Shown piece after piece: positions 51,505 through 60,187 of a DNA stretch of 64,000 bases. The notes beneath the pieces are model-generated. The model was given only the letters and a program-made list of their open reading frames with translations, had not been told where the DNA came from and did not search any database. The first letter of the stretch is position 1. The number at the start of each line of letters is the position of its first letter. The DNA is from Peptoniphilus_A genitalis. GTDB taxonomy: Bacteria; Bacillota; Clostridia; Tissierellales; Peptoniphilaceae. A program made the position numbers and the translations under genes. The stretch lies in NCBI RefSeq assembly GCF_949769225.1, contig NZ_CATKPB010000005.1. One strand, written 5' to 3'.

Positions 51505-51855
51505 TTATTCTTCGTCTTCGTCGTCAAAAATTTCTTCGAAAGTCTTTGAAACTTTTTCAAATTCTTCTTCAGATTCAATAGTATCAAGTTCTACTTCTTC
51601 TTCGTTGATTTCCTTGTACTTGTAAATAAATACATCTTCCCCATCTTCTTCATCTTCAGGAAGTAGGGCAATATATTCTTGATCTTCACATTCAAAAATG
51701 CCAAGAACTATACATACCATTTCACTGTCATCTTCTAGTGTAAGAGTGATAGTTTGGTAGCCGTCTTCATGGTCGTGTTCGTGGTCGTGTCCGCAGCCAC
51801 AGTCGCATCCACAATCTTCGTCGTGTTGGTGTAGGTTTTTTTCTTCGTTATTCAT
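51505..51855 (-). CDS. DUF1292 protein with His/Cys/Asp-rich N terminus
   Basis: A 116-residue acidic protein. Residues ~35-90 (TITLTLEDDSEMVCIVLGIF, then EYIALLP, FIYKY) are the DUF1292/YrzB domain. The first 32 residues hold about seven His, four Cys and many acidic residues in CGCDCGCGHDHEHDHED, a likely metal-binding segment that ordinary DUF1292 proteins often carry in shorter form. Function unknown. ttggaggaaat precedes the ATG. Confidence 0.88.
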   Translation of the reverse strand: MNNEEKNLHQHDEDCGCDCGCGHDHEHDHEDGYQTITLTLEDDSEMVCIVLGIFECEDQEYIALLPEDEEDGEDVFIYKYKEINEEEVELDTIESEEEFEKVSKTFEEIFDDEDEE

Positions 51856-51868
51856 ATTTCCTCCAAAT

Positions 51869-53323
51869 TTATTTTAATTTTTCTAATATTTTTATTAAGA
51901 AATCAAATACTCTTTCAGTTGATGAAATAGAAAGGTGTTCGCCAGGTGCGTGTACTCCCTTCATATTTGGACCAATAGAAAGCATATCTATATCTCCAAT
52001 TGTTTCAACAAAAATACCACATTCTAGGCCAGCGTGAATTGCTTCAAGTTTAAATTCTTTTCCACTTACTTCCTTGTAAGCTTCCTTAGCCACTTCTCTA
52101 AGAGGTGAAACTTCTTTATATTCCCATGCAGGGTATTTTGTTATAATTTCTACTTCTGCTCCAAGATTTTTTGCAGCAATTTTGTTTACACTTCCAATGT
52201 ATTCCTTAGCAGATGATACAGAAGATCTTATATTTGAAATAATGTGAACTTCATCTTCATGATTTTCAATTACTCCAACATTTACAGAAGTTTCTACTAG
52301 TCCTTCTATGTTCTTGCTCATTGCAATAACACCATTAGGTAGTAGGTTAAGAAGATCAACTATCCTATTCTTTAAATCATCTGTAAAGGCCTTGTCGCAA
52401 GTTTCCTTTGACTTTTCAAAGTTAAGTCTTACATCTGGATCAACTTTTCCAAGCTCAGTAACAAATTCTGAATTTAATTCCACAATTACATCTTGAACTT
52501 TCTTTATGTTTTCATCTTTTACTGCTACGAGAGCTCTTGCATATCTAGGAATAGCATTTGGCTTTGCTCCACCTTCGATTTCAATTAAGTCTCCGTCAAC
52601 CTTTTGGAATAAGCTATAAAGACTTCTTCCTAAAATTTTAACTGCGTTGCCAAGACCAACTTGAATTTCTTGTCCGGAGTGACCACCCTTTAATCCATTA
52701 ACTATAACTTCATAAATAGTTTTGTCCCCATCTAAATCTTTAAATTCCTTTTTAAGTTTTAAAAGGTCTCTTTCTGCACCTGCACAAGAGATACATCCAA
52801 CCCCTTCAGTTTCAGAGTCAATGTTTAGTAGTCTCTTAGATGTAACCATTCCTTTTTCAAGATTTCCAGCACCTGTCATTCCACTTTCTTCGTTAACAGT
52901 GAAGAGGGCTTCAATCTTAGGGTGTTTGTATTCATCAGATTCTAATAGAGCAAGTGTCATTGCCACAGCAATGCCATTGTCTGCACCAAGTGTTGTTTCA
53001 CGTGCAATAATTAAGTCTCCATCTATCTCATACTTTATTGGATCTTTAGAAAAATCAATTATACATTCTGGAGTCTTTTCACAAACCATGTCCATGTGAC
53101 CTTGTAAGATAATACTGTCTACATCTTCATAGCCTTCTGTTGCTTCTTTAACTATTACAACGTTTCCAATTGTATCAGTTCTGTATTCCAAGTTGTGATC
53201 TTTTGCAAAAGAAATTAAGTAGTCTCTTATTTTTTCTTCTTCAAAGGAACATCTTGGTATTTTTGTCAATTTATCAAAATAATAAAATGTTCTGTTCTCT
53301 AATAAGGTATCTTTATTTTTCAT
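51869..53323 (-). CDS. pepD: Aminoacyl-histidine dipeptidase PepD (M20 family)
   Basis: A 484-residue metallopeptidase that cleaves Xaa-His and related dipeptides. Metal-site motifs: LQGHMDMVCEK (near residue 78), TLGADNGIAVA (near 115), NEESGMTGA (near 147) and the C-terminal EAIHAGLECGIF. The length is normal. aggaggtttaa precedes the ATG. Peptide use fits an amino acid-fermenting anaerobe (inference). Confidence 0.95.
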   Translation of the reverse strand: MKNKDTLLENRTFYYFDKLTKIPRCSFEEEKIRDYLISFAKDHNLEYRTDTIGNVVIVKEATEGYEDVDSIILQGHMDMVCEKTPECIIDFSKDPIKYEIDGDLIIARETTLGADNGIAVAMTLALLESDEYKHPKIEALFTVNEESGMTGAGNLEKGMVTSKRLLNIDSETEGVGCISCAGAERDLLKLKKEFKDLDGDKTIYEVIVNGLKGGHSGQEIQVGLGNAVKILGRSLYSLFQKVDGDLIEIEGGAKPNAIPRYARALVAVKDENIKKVQDVIVELNSEFVTELGKVDPDVRLNFEKSKETCDKAFTDDLKNRIVDLLNLLPNGVIAMSKNIEGLVETSVNVGVIENHEDEVHIISNIRSSVSSAKEYIGSVNKIAAKNLGAEVEIITKYPAWEYKEVSPLREVAKEAYKEVSGKEFKLEAIHAGLECGIFVETIGDIDMLSIGPNMKGVHAPGEHLSISSTERVFDFLIKILEKLK

Positions 53324-53371
53324 TTAAACCTCCTAGGTCTATTATACATAAGAAGTGTTAATAATTACAGA

Positions 53372-54703
53372 TTAAAAAGTATAATTGTCTTTAAATATTT
53401 TAAGCATTCTACCCCTTGATTTGGTGTCAGACTTTTCTATTTCGCAAAGTACATTTCTAAACTTATTTAGAGATTTATCCATTAAAAATTCAAGAGAAGG
53501 CGTCTTTTTAAACTCTTCTAAAACAAGAGATAAAATTTCCTTTTCAAATTCCTGAGACTTCTCTTTTGAAAGTTCCTTATCTTCACAAAGTCTTCTTAAA
53601 TCACAAGTGTACTCATATCTAACAAAAATAATGAACTCAGTTAATATTTCACTATAAGATTCTTGTAACAATCTCTGTAGGATTTTAAAGAAAATATTCC
53701 AATCGAGGTCACTGTTTAAAACCTTGCTAAAAACTTCTATTAGTCCCTTAGAAAAGTTGTCATAATATCTTGGCTTATTCTTAAATACAATGTACTCTTC
53801 AAAGTCCATTTCATTTCCAGAAACAGAGTTCACCTTGTTAATTAAATTTATGAAATTTTCTCCATAACTCAAGTCCTTATTTCTAGAAGACTTCATAAAG
53901 AGAAAATCTACTACTATGTCTGTTATAATTTTTATGTTTAAATATATTCCCAACTCTTCGTGAATTTTCGTAGTGAATACATCATGAAGGATTTTTGACA
54001 AAAGTTTCTTTAATTGTAGCTCTGCAGAAATTGTCTCTGAGGCATCTTGCTTCTTTACATGGTCGTAAAGTATCATAAGCTGCTTGTCAATCATCTTTAG
54101 GTTGTCATTAATGGAATTCATAATTTCCCTAAAGAAGCCTTCAGTAACAATGTAGTTGTAGTTTTTATAAAGTAGCTTGTGGTCGATTTCTCCCCAAAAT
54201 ACATTTACAAAGGACTTTATCTGAAGCTCAAAACAATATATATAAGACCCAGTATCATATTCACCATCAAGCTTAAACATAGTGAAACCATTTGCAAGTG
54301 TCTGAGGTTGGGGATCATCTAGCTTAAGTCTAATCTTTCTATTTTTATTAGACCTATAATATCCCCTGTCTGATTTTATGGTGAAGTCCTTGATAATTTT
54401 TTTATAAAGGTCCTCTTCGTCCTTGATGAAACGGCACTCAACTCTAATTCCAACTAAATCTTGAATGTACTTAAATCCACTAACAGGATCAGGAAACCTC
54501 ATGAAAAAATTTCTTCTAATGAGTTTTTCTCGTAAGGATTCCTGAGTTTTTATTCTTGTAGTGATATTTGTAAGTCTATCATCATCTAAAAATAAATCTG
54601 TAAAATACTTTTTAAGCTCTTTATTAACTCCCGCAAGTTCAATTTTATGGTAATCAAAAAGATTCATTACATCATCGATGTAATTAAAAAGCTCAAGTTT
54701 CAT
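53372..54703 (-). CDS. Divergent RelA/SpoT-domain protein with long helical C terminus
   Basis: A 443-residue protein. Residues ~45-185 follow the (p)ppGpp synthetase fold: RIKTQESLREKLIRR, IQDLVGIRVECRF (D82 kept), ANGFTMFKLDGEY where GYxSxH stands in standard enzymes, then FELQIKSFVNVFWGEIDHKL (E159 and H175 kept). The aromatic at the guanine-stacking place is Phe, and the Ser and His of the motif are lost. Residues ~200-443 are helical and unlike RelA/SpoT regulatory domains; no HD hydrolase is present. It may be a small alarmone synthetase of changed specificity or an inactive relative. It follows the parvulin gene by 7 bases with aggtggact as SD. Confidence 0.78.
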   Translation of the reverse strand: MKLELFNYIDDVMNLFDYHKIELAGVNKELKKYFTDLFLDDDRLTNITTRIKTQESLREKLIRRNFFMRFPDPVSGFKYIQDLVGIRVECRFIKDEEDLYKKIIKDFTIKSDRGYYRSNKNRKIRLKLDDPQPQTLANGFTMFKLDGEYDTGSYIYCFELQIKSFVNVFWGEIDHKLLYKNYNYIVTEGFFREIMNSINDNLKMIDKQLMILYDHVKKQDASETISAELQLKKLLSKILHDVFTTKIHEELGIYLNIKIITDIVVDFLFMKSSRNKDLSYGENFINLINKVNSVSGNEMDFEEYIVFKNKPRYYDNFSKGLIEVFSKVLNSDLDWNIFFKILQRLLQESYSEILTEFIIFVRYEYTCDLRRLCEDKELSKEKSQEFEKEILSLVLEEFKKTPSLEFLMDKSLNKFRNVLCEIEKSDTKSRGRMLKIFKDNYTF

Positions 54704-54710
54704 AGTCCAC

Positions 54711-55460
54711 CTAGATGTTCATTTTTACTTCGTATTTATCTTTTAATTCTGTGATTTTTTTGTTGTAAATTTCTTGTTCCTTTTGTCTTCTAACTTGTTC
54801 CACAATTCTATCTTTAACTTCATCAAAAGAAAGTTCCCTTGCATCATTCTTTTGGTTGATCTTTATAATGTGGTAACCAAATTGAGTCTTAACTGGTTCA
54901 GTAATAGTTCCAACTTCGTTTTCAAAAACTGCATCTTCAAATTCTTTTACCATTTGTCCCTTAGTGAAAGTTCCTAGGTTACCACCCTTTTCCTTTGATG
55001 GGCAAGTTGAATATTCCTTTGCAAGTTCTTCAAAGTCTCCGCCATTTTTAATTTTTTCATAGATTTCTCTCGCCTTGTCTTCTTCTTCAACTAAGATGTG
55101 AGAAGCATCAGCAGATTCTCCTTGCTTAAAGGCATCTTTGTTTTCTTCATAGAACTTTTTGATGTCTTCATCTTTAACTTCAGCAGTAGCAAGAAGCTTT
55201 CCAAGTGCATATGTCTTTAGCATGCTTTCCTTTGTCTTTTCAACAACTTGGATGAATTCATCTTCCTTGTCCATTCCCTTTTCCATTGCATCTTCATATA
55301 AAAGAGCTTGGTAAACTAATTCATTTACTACGTCCTTATTTAATTCTTCTCCACCAAAATATTGTTTTAATTGTGGGTTAAGTGAATCAATAAATAAATT
55401 GTAATCCACTCCTGTGATCTTTTTACCATTTACTTCTGCTAAAACTTTATCTTTATCCAT
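54711..55460 (-). CDS. Parvulin-type peptidyl-prolyl isomerase (cytoplasmic)
   Basis: A 249-residue SurA/PrsA-like protein without signal peptide or lipobox. The N-terminal helical chaperone part (NGKKITGVDYNLFIDSL) is followed by a rotamase domain (residues ~118-212) with ASHILVEEEDKAREIYEKI, CPSKEKGGNLGTFTKGQM and FGYHIIKI. Catalysis of prolyl isomerisation and holdase activity are known for the family; here it should act in the cytoplasm. ggaggtaata precedes the ATG. Confidence 0.94.
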   Translation of the reverse strand: MDKDKVLAEVNGKKITGVDYNLFIDSLNPQLKQYFGGEELNKDVVNELVYQALLYEDAMEKGMDKEDEFIQVVEKTKESMLKTYALGKLLATAEVKDEDIKKFYEENKDAFKQGESADASHILVEEEDKAREIYEKIKNGGDFEELAKEYSTCPSKEKGGNLGTFTKGQMVKEFEDAVFENEVGTITEPVKTQFGYHIIKINQKNDARELSFDEVKDRIVEQVRRQKEQEIYNKKITELKDKYEVKMNI

Positions 55461-55532
55461 TATTACCTCCGTAATTTTCTTTCTAATTTATTATCTTTTC
55501 TATGAATATGTTAACATTTGAAAAATATTTTT

Positions 55533-56267
55533 TCAACTTATTGGGGCCTCAGAGACGCCACAAATCCTTGCATAAATTTGACTTTGGTCTTTGCTCTTAA
55601 AGAAGAAATAAAACTTGTCTTCTTCCCTATAAAAATCAATTACAATCTCATCGTCTAACTTCAATTCATTAATATAGTTGACATTGATGTCTTTAAACTT
55701 TACATGAGCGTAGTCTTGAGTAAGAGCTTCATAAATAAGTTCAAGATAGACAGAATTGTTGACGTGATTATTAAAATCTAAATCACGTCTTAAAATTTTA
55801 TAAGAAAATCTATTTGCAATCTCAAGCTCACCTGGCTCATTAACTCTCTCAATACTTTTGAAAATTCTATTTCCATTGTTTCCATAAATTTCTGCAAGAT
55901 CCTCAGGAATTTTTATTGCTTTTCTCTTCTCAACATCAATTAACAAAAATATAGCCGAAGCTTCAATAATTTTTTCGCCTTGGCAATAAACTTCAAACTC
56001 GCGAAAGGCATTTATGTTTTTAAATCCACTTGCCCAAGTTTTAATTTTTATTTTCTCATGACTTCTTGGGTACCTATTAATTTTTATTTTCCACTTATAA
56101 ATCATCCAAGTGTAACCCATGTCTAATAACTTTTCATTGCTAAGTCCAAGATCTATTGACTGATAGTTTGACGTTTCTATTAAGTAACTTACAAGATGAT
56201 TGAGCTTTAGGTCTCCATCACTTGATAAAAAATTCATCACTTCATATTCTTTACAAAAAATTTTCAT
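55533..56267 (-). CDS. Acyl-ACP thioesterase (FatA/FatB-like)
   Basis: A 244-residue double hotdog-fold protein. The N-terminal half has YLIETSNYQSIDLGL and TWMIYKWKIKINRYP, and the second half has DLDFNNHVNNSVYLELIYEAL, where Asn and His of the catalytic region are present. It releases free fatty acids from acyl-ACP. The start is ATG 56267 with ggaggttctt; a frame extension of four codons lacks an SD. Confidence 0.9.
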   Translation of the reverse strand: MKIFCKEYEVMNFLSSDGDLKLNHLVSYLIETSNYQSIDLGLSNEKLLDMGYTWMIYKWKIKINRYPRSHEKIKIKTWASGFKNINAFREFEVYCQGEKIIEASAIFLLIDVEKRKAIKIPEDLAEIYGNNGNRIFKSIERVNEPGELEIANRFSYKILRRDLDFNNHVNNSVYLELIYEALTQDYAHVKFKDINVNYINELKLDDEIVIDFYREEDKFYFFFKSKDQSQIYARICGVSEAPIS

Positions 56268-56339
56268 AAGAACCTCCAAATTTATTTTAACATAACTTTA
56301 CTAATTCATAGGTACAAGAGAGCTTGCAAGCTTATTAAG

Positions 56340-56368
56340 TTTACTTTAAATATACCTTATGGTAAAAT
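56340..56368 (+). promoter_or_regulatory. glmS promoter
   Basis: -35 TTTACT (56340-56345), 17-base spacer, -10 TAAAAT (56363-56368). Initiation would fall about 20 bases before the ribozyme cleavage site. Confidence 0.7.
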
Positions 56369-56393
56369 TTACAGAAAGAGACAAAAATTTATG

Positions 56394-56540
56394 AAGCGCC
56401 TGAGCCCTAGTGGCTGACGAGGTATGAGGTTATCGAAAATCGGCGGATGCCTCAAAGGTTTCACAGCCTAAACATTTTACAAAAAATAAAAGTAATTTTA
56501 TAACAAAATAAATGTAGTGAGTCTCTAACAAATTGGAGGT
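56394..56540 (+). ncRNA. glmS ribozyme/riboswitch (glucosamine-6-phosphate activated)
   Basis: The 5' leader of glmS contains GCGCC, AGTGGCTGACGAGG, GAGGTTATCGAAAATCGGCGGATG, written here in pieces, the conserved core of the class (56396-56445 region). Self-cleavage should occur between A56395 and G56396. GlcN6P acts as cofactor, and cleavage destabilises the mRNA, so glmS is shut down when product is abundant. The 3' boundary (P3/P4 domain) is approximate. Confidence 0.96.
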
Positions 56541-56546
56541 AGAAAT

Positions 56547-58373
56547 ATGTGCGGAATAGTTGGATATATTGGAAAAAATAATGCAACGAAATTAGTACTA
56601 GAAGGTCTCAAAAAATTAGAATACAGGGGCTATGACTCTGCAGGACTTTCTTTTATAAAAGATGATAAATTAGTAACATTTAAGAAAAAGGGTCGTATAA
56701 AGGCTCTTGAAGAATCCTTTGACATTGATAAGTACCCTTCTAATGTTTGTATTGGTCACACAAGATGGGCAACTCACGGCGAGCCAAATGAAATTAACGC
56801 TCACCCTCACCTAAGTTCTGACAAAAAAGTTTCTGTTGTTCACAACGGAATCGTAGAAAACTACTTAGAACTCAGAAATATGTTAGTAGATAAGGGACAC
56901 ACTTTCCTTTCACAAACAGATACAGAAGTTATACCTAACTTAATATCTGAAGAATATGATAGCGACATTTTGGAAGCTGTCTTTAAATCAACTGACATCT
57001 TAAAGGGAGCCTACAGTCTTGGAATCATTGATGAGAATGAACCTAAGAGACTAATAGCTGTTAGGAACTCTTCACCTCTTCTCTTTGCTATCTGTGATGA
57101 TGGATACTTTGTAGCAAGTGATATTACATCTGTTATTGAACACACTAATAAGATTATTTATCTTGAAGATGGCGATGTAGTTGACATGAGAGAAGACTAT
57201 TACACAATCTACGACAAGGACCATAAGAAAGTAGAAAGAGAAATTACTGAAGTTGAGATTTCTGCATCAGATGCATCAAAGGAAGGTTACGACCACTTCC
57301 TTATTAAGGAGATTCATGAGCAACCTTCTATCCTAAAAGAAGTTATCTCCATTAAACACAAGGACTACAAGATTAATCTTCCAGCTGAAGGAAGCTTATC
57401 TCTTGAAGAACTAGAGAATATTGACAAAATATATGTAACTGCTTGTGGTACTGCCTTCCACGCAGGAGAAGCTGGCAAGTATGCAATAGAAAATCTTTGT
57501 GGCATACCAGTGATATCAGAAATTGCATCTGAATTTAGATACAAGAATATGTTCTTAGACGACAGGTCTCTTGTAATCTTTGTATCTCAATCTGGAGAAA
57601 CAGCAGATACCCTAGCAGCTCTTAGAGAAGCTAAAAAAATCGGAGCAAAGACTCTTGCTGTTACAAATGTTGTTGGCTCATCAATTTCTAGAGAAGCTGA
57701 CAAGGTAATATATTGTTATGCAGGACCAGAAATTTCTGTTGCCTCAACTAAGGCCTACACAACACAAGTTATTTCACTTTACTTCTTAGCTATGGACATT
57801 GCTCTTAAGTTAAATAAAATTTCTCAAGATGAAGTTAAGGATATAATAGAAAACATGGAAAAACTTCCATCACAAATTGAAGAAATCTTAAAGCACAAGG
57901 AAGAATTTAAAGAAATTGCAGACTCAATTAAAAATGCTAAATCAATTTTCTACACTGGTAGATCTCTTGACTATATAACAGCAAAAGAAGGAGCTTTAAA
58001 GTTAAAAGAAATTTCTTACATTCACACAGAAGCCTTCCCTTCTGGAGAACTTAAACACGGCTCAATTGCCCTTATAGAAGAAGGCACACCTGTTATCTCA
58101 GTTGCACTTTATAGCAAGATTCTTGATAAGACTGTTTCAAATAACCAAGAGCTTATTGCAAGAGGAGCAAAAGTTATTTCAATATCAGAAGAAGGAAATG
58201 AATTTGTAAAAGATTCTTCAGATGAAATGATAGAAATTCCAAAAACTATTGATCTCTTGACACCACTTCTTGCAGTAATACCTGAACAATTAATTGCTTA
58301 TTACACTTCAGTATTACTTGGCAACGACGTAGACAAACCTAGAAACTTAGCAAAATCAGTAACTGTTGAATAA
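56547..58373 (+). CDS. glmS: Glutamine-fructose-6-phosphate aminotransferase (isomerising)
   Basis: A 608-residue enzyme making glucosamine-6-phosphate from fructose-6-phosphate and glutamine, the entry to peptidoglycan precursors. The N-terminal class II amidotransferase starts MCGIVGYIG with nucleophile Cys2; HTRWATHGEPN is typical. Two SIS domains follow (ACGTAFHAGE, SQSGETADTLAAL; later FYTGRS, EAFPSGELKHG), ending in KPRNLAKSVTVE. Preceded by its ribozyme and ggaggtagaaat. Confidence 0.98.
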   Translation: MCGIVGYIGKNNATKLVLEGLKKLEYRGYDSAGLSFIKDDKLVTFKKKGRIKALEESFDIDKYPSNVCIGHTRWATHGEPNEINAHPHLSSDKKVSVVHNGIVENYLELRNMLVDKGHTFLSQTDTEVIPNLISEEYDSDILEAVFKSTDILKGAYSLGIIDENEPKRLIAVRNSSPLLFAICDDGYFVASDITSVIEHTNKIIYLEDGDVVDMREDYYTIYDKDHKKVEREITEVEISASDASKEGYDHFLIKEIHEQPSILKEVISIKHKDYKINLPAEGSLSLEELENIDKIYVTACGTAFHAGEAGKYAIENLCGIPVISEIASEFRYKNMFLDDRSLVIFVSQSGETADTLAALREAKKIGAKTLAVTNVVGSSISREADKVIYCYAGPEISVASTKAYTTQVISLYFLAMDIALKLNKISQDEVKDIIENMEKLPSQIEEILKHKEEFKEIADSIKNAKSIFYTGRSLDYITAKEGALKLKEISYIHTEAFPSGELKHGSIALIEEGTPVISVALYSKILDKTVSNNQELIARGAKVISISEEGNEFVKDSSDEMIEIPKTIDLLTPLLAVIPEQLIAYYTSVLLGNDVDKPRNLAKSVTVE

Positions 58374-58375
58374 TC

Positions 58376-58403
58376 AAAAGGCTGCCTGAGGGCAGCTTTT
58401 TTA
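58376..58403 (+). terminator. Terminator of glmS
   Basis: GCTGCC/GGCAGC stem extended by A-T pairs (58376-58402), TGAG loop, T tract. Confidence 0.9.
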
Positions 58404-58448
58404 GATTAAATTTATTTGGGTATAAAAAACTAAATGGAGTTGAATTTT

Positions 58449-59705
58449 ATGACTTATTACATATACCTAATCTTAGCCCTTGTGGCAATATATTTTTCCT
58501 ATTTATTTACCCTAATCGAGAATGCCTACTTGGCTCTTGGGTCTGTAAAATTATCTAGGCTTGAAGACTTAGAAGTAAAAAATATCTCAGTGATAAAAAA
58601 ACTTGTGAAGAAAGAAAATATTTATTCCACAACTTTAATTTTAGATTATTTTTCTAATTCACTTTCAATTATCTTTACCTCTCTCTTCTTCTACGAGTAT
58701 TTCGATATACTTGGACTTGTCATAGGAATAATACTCTCTACGATTATAATAATAATTTTTGGAGAAAGCTTGCCAAGGAACTTGGGCAAAAATAACTACG
58801 AAAAAATTGTTCCAAAGTATGCAAAATTTTTAAATTTTTTAATTACAATTTTGAGACCTTTTTCAATGTTCATAAACTTCTTGTCCCAATCTATAATAAA
58901 AATTGTAATCAAGGACAAGGACTACAAGGCACCAATAATAACAGAAGAAGACCTAATTGATGCCATGGACCTTGGTATGGAAGAAGGAATTATAAATAAG
59001 AATGAGTCAAGGATGATCCAAAATGTAATTGACTTTAAGGACAACTATGCCAAAGATATTATGACACCAAGAACTGACATAGTTGCCATAGACATCGAAG
59101 AAAGCTTTGATGAGATAATAGAAAAAATTTCTGAATATTCTTATTCAAGAATGCCAGTCTATGAAGACAATCTCGACAATATTGTTGGCATCCTAAATGT
59201 TAAGGACATCTTCCACATGGATAGGACCAAGTCCCTTGCTGATAACAAAGAATTTTTCAAGAAGGCCTTCTTCACTTTTGAGTACAAACCAACAGGTACT
59301 CTCTTCTCTGAAATGAGACAAAAAAAATTATCCGTTGCCATAGTTACAGACGAGTATGGTGGAACCGAAGGTATGATTACCTTTGAAGACATCTTCGAGA
59401 AAATCGTTGGACAAATTTCTGACGAATACGACAAAGAAGAAGATGAAGAAATCCTACAAGTTGGTCCAAACAAATATATTATTGAAGCTTCAATAAATAT
59501 AGACGAGATAAATCAAATCTTTGGAACAGAACTTGAGTGCCAAGAGTTTGACTCCCTTGGTGGTTATATAATCGAAAATATTGACAGGTTCCCTAAACTC
59601 AATGAAGTCATAAAAATTGGCGATCTTAAATTTACTATTGTCAAAAAGACAAAGAACAGGATTGAAAAAATTCTTGTGGACTTCCCAGCAGACATAAAAA
59701 AATAA
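58449..59705 (+). CDS. CNNM/CorC-family transport protein (hemolysin-like, CBS domains)
   Basis: A 418-residue membrane protein. The N-terminal DUF21/CNNM domain (~1-140) has about four helices including FGESLPRNLGK; a CBS pair (~185-320) begins at MTPRTDIVAIDI and includes the VTDEYGGTEGMITFEDIFEKI motif; the C-terminal CorC/HlyC domain (~335-415) has FDSLGGYIIENI. The family is linked to Mg2+/Co2+ efflux. ATG 58449 has ggag nine bases before it; a weaker ATG lies five codons upstream. Confidence 0.93.
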   Translation: MTYYIYLILALVAIYFSYLFTLIENAYLALGSVKLSRLEDLEVKNISVIKKLVKKENIYSTTLILDYFSNSLSIIFTSLFFYEYFDILGLVIGIILSTIIIIIFGESLPRNLGKNNYEKIVPKYAKFLNFLITILRPFSMFINFLSQSIIKIVIKDKDYKAPIITEEDLIDAMDLGMEEGIINKNESRMIQNVIDFKDNYAKDIMTPRTDIVAIDIEESFDEIIEKISEYSYSRMPVYEDNLDNIVGILNVKDIFHMDRTKSLADNKEFFKKAFFTFEYKPTGTLFSEMRQKKLSVAIVTDEYGGTEGMITFEDIFEKIVGQISDEYDKEEDEEILQVGPNKYIIEASINIDEINQIFGTELECQEFDSLGGYIIENIDRFPKLNEVIKIGDLKFTIVKKTKNRIEKILVDFPADIKK

Positions 59706-59717
59706 AATTTGTAAAAA

Positions 59718-59748
59718 AATAAGAGATTCGCAATTGAATCTCTTTTTT
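59718..59748. terminator. Bidirectional terminator
   Basis: AAGAGATTC/GAATCTCTT hairpin (59721-59729 with 59736-59744) with T runs on both strands, between convergent genes. Confidence 0.9.
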
Positions 59749-59763
59749 ATTTGCCTATTAATT

Positions 59764-60114
59764 TTAAACTTCAACAACCTGGATATTAGAATTTTTCCAG
59801 CTTGCTCTCTCTCCCAATCTCTCAACAATACCAATTAAAATTTCATCTTCTTCTTGCTCTTCATCTAGGGGCAAGACTCTTGTGTCTAAGTCGTGAGGAA
59901 TCATTTCAACAACGGGTCCCAAGTCTCTATGAACAATGACCCTATTATTTAAATTCTTAAGCTCTTCCCTATCCTCTACCTTAATATACTTTCCATCTTT
60001 TCTAGTGTAGAAAAAAATATCTTTTCCATATTTTTCCCTATAATAAATTATGTAAGTCTCACAAGAAAATTGAAAACTTCCAAGTGGACTAATGTCAAAA
60101 ATTACTTTTTTCAT
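59764..60114 (-). CDS. Conserved-looking small protein, unknown function
   Basis: A 116-residue cytoplasmic protein not recognised. The sequence starts KKVIFDISPLGSFQFSCETY, with beta-rich character, then an acidic EEQEEDEI stretch near residue 90. No metal or nucleotide motif. aggtgagata precedes the ATG and a TATAAT lies shortly upstream (60129-60134), so it seems to be a real monocistronic gene. Confidence 0.65.
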   Translation of the reverse strand: MKKVIFDISPLGSFQFSCETYIIYYREKYGKDIFFYTRKDGKYIKVEDREELKNLNNRVIVHRDLGPVVEMIPHDLDTRVLPLDEEQEEDEILIGIVERLGERASWKNSNIQVVEV

Positions 60115-60187
60115 TATCTCACCTGGAAGTATTATATCATAGATTATTTAATTTTATAATTTAAATAAATTTTTTGTAAACTTTTCA

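Noticed and set aside
59490..59834. 114-codon minus-strand frame overlapping the end of the CNNM/CorC gene
   Set aside because: It lies antisense to a well-supported gene and across a bidirectional terminator, with no SD.
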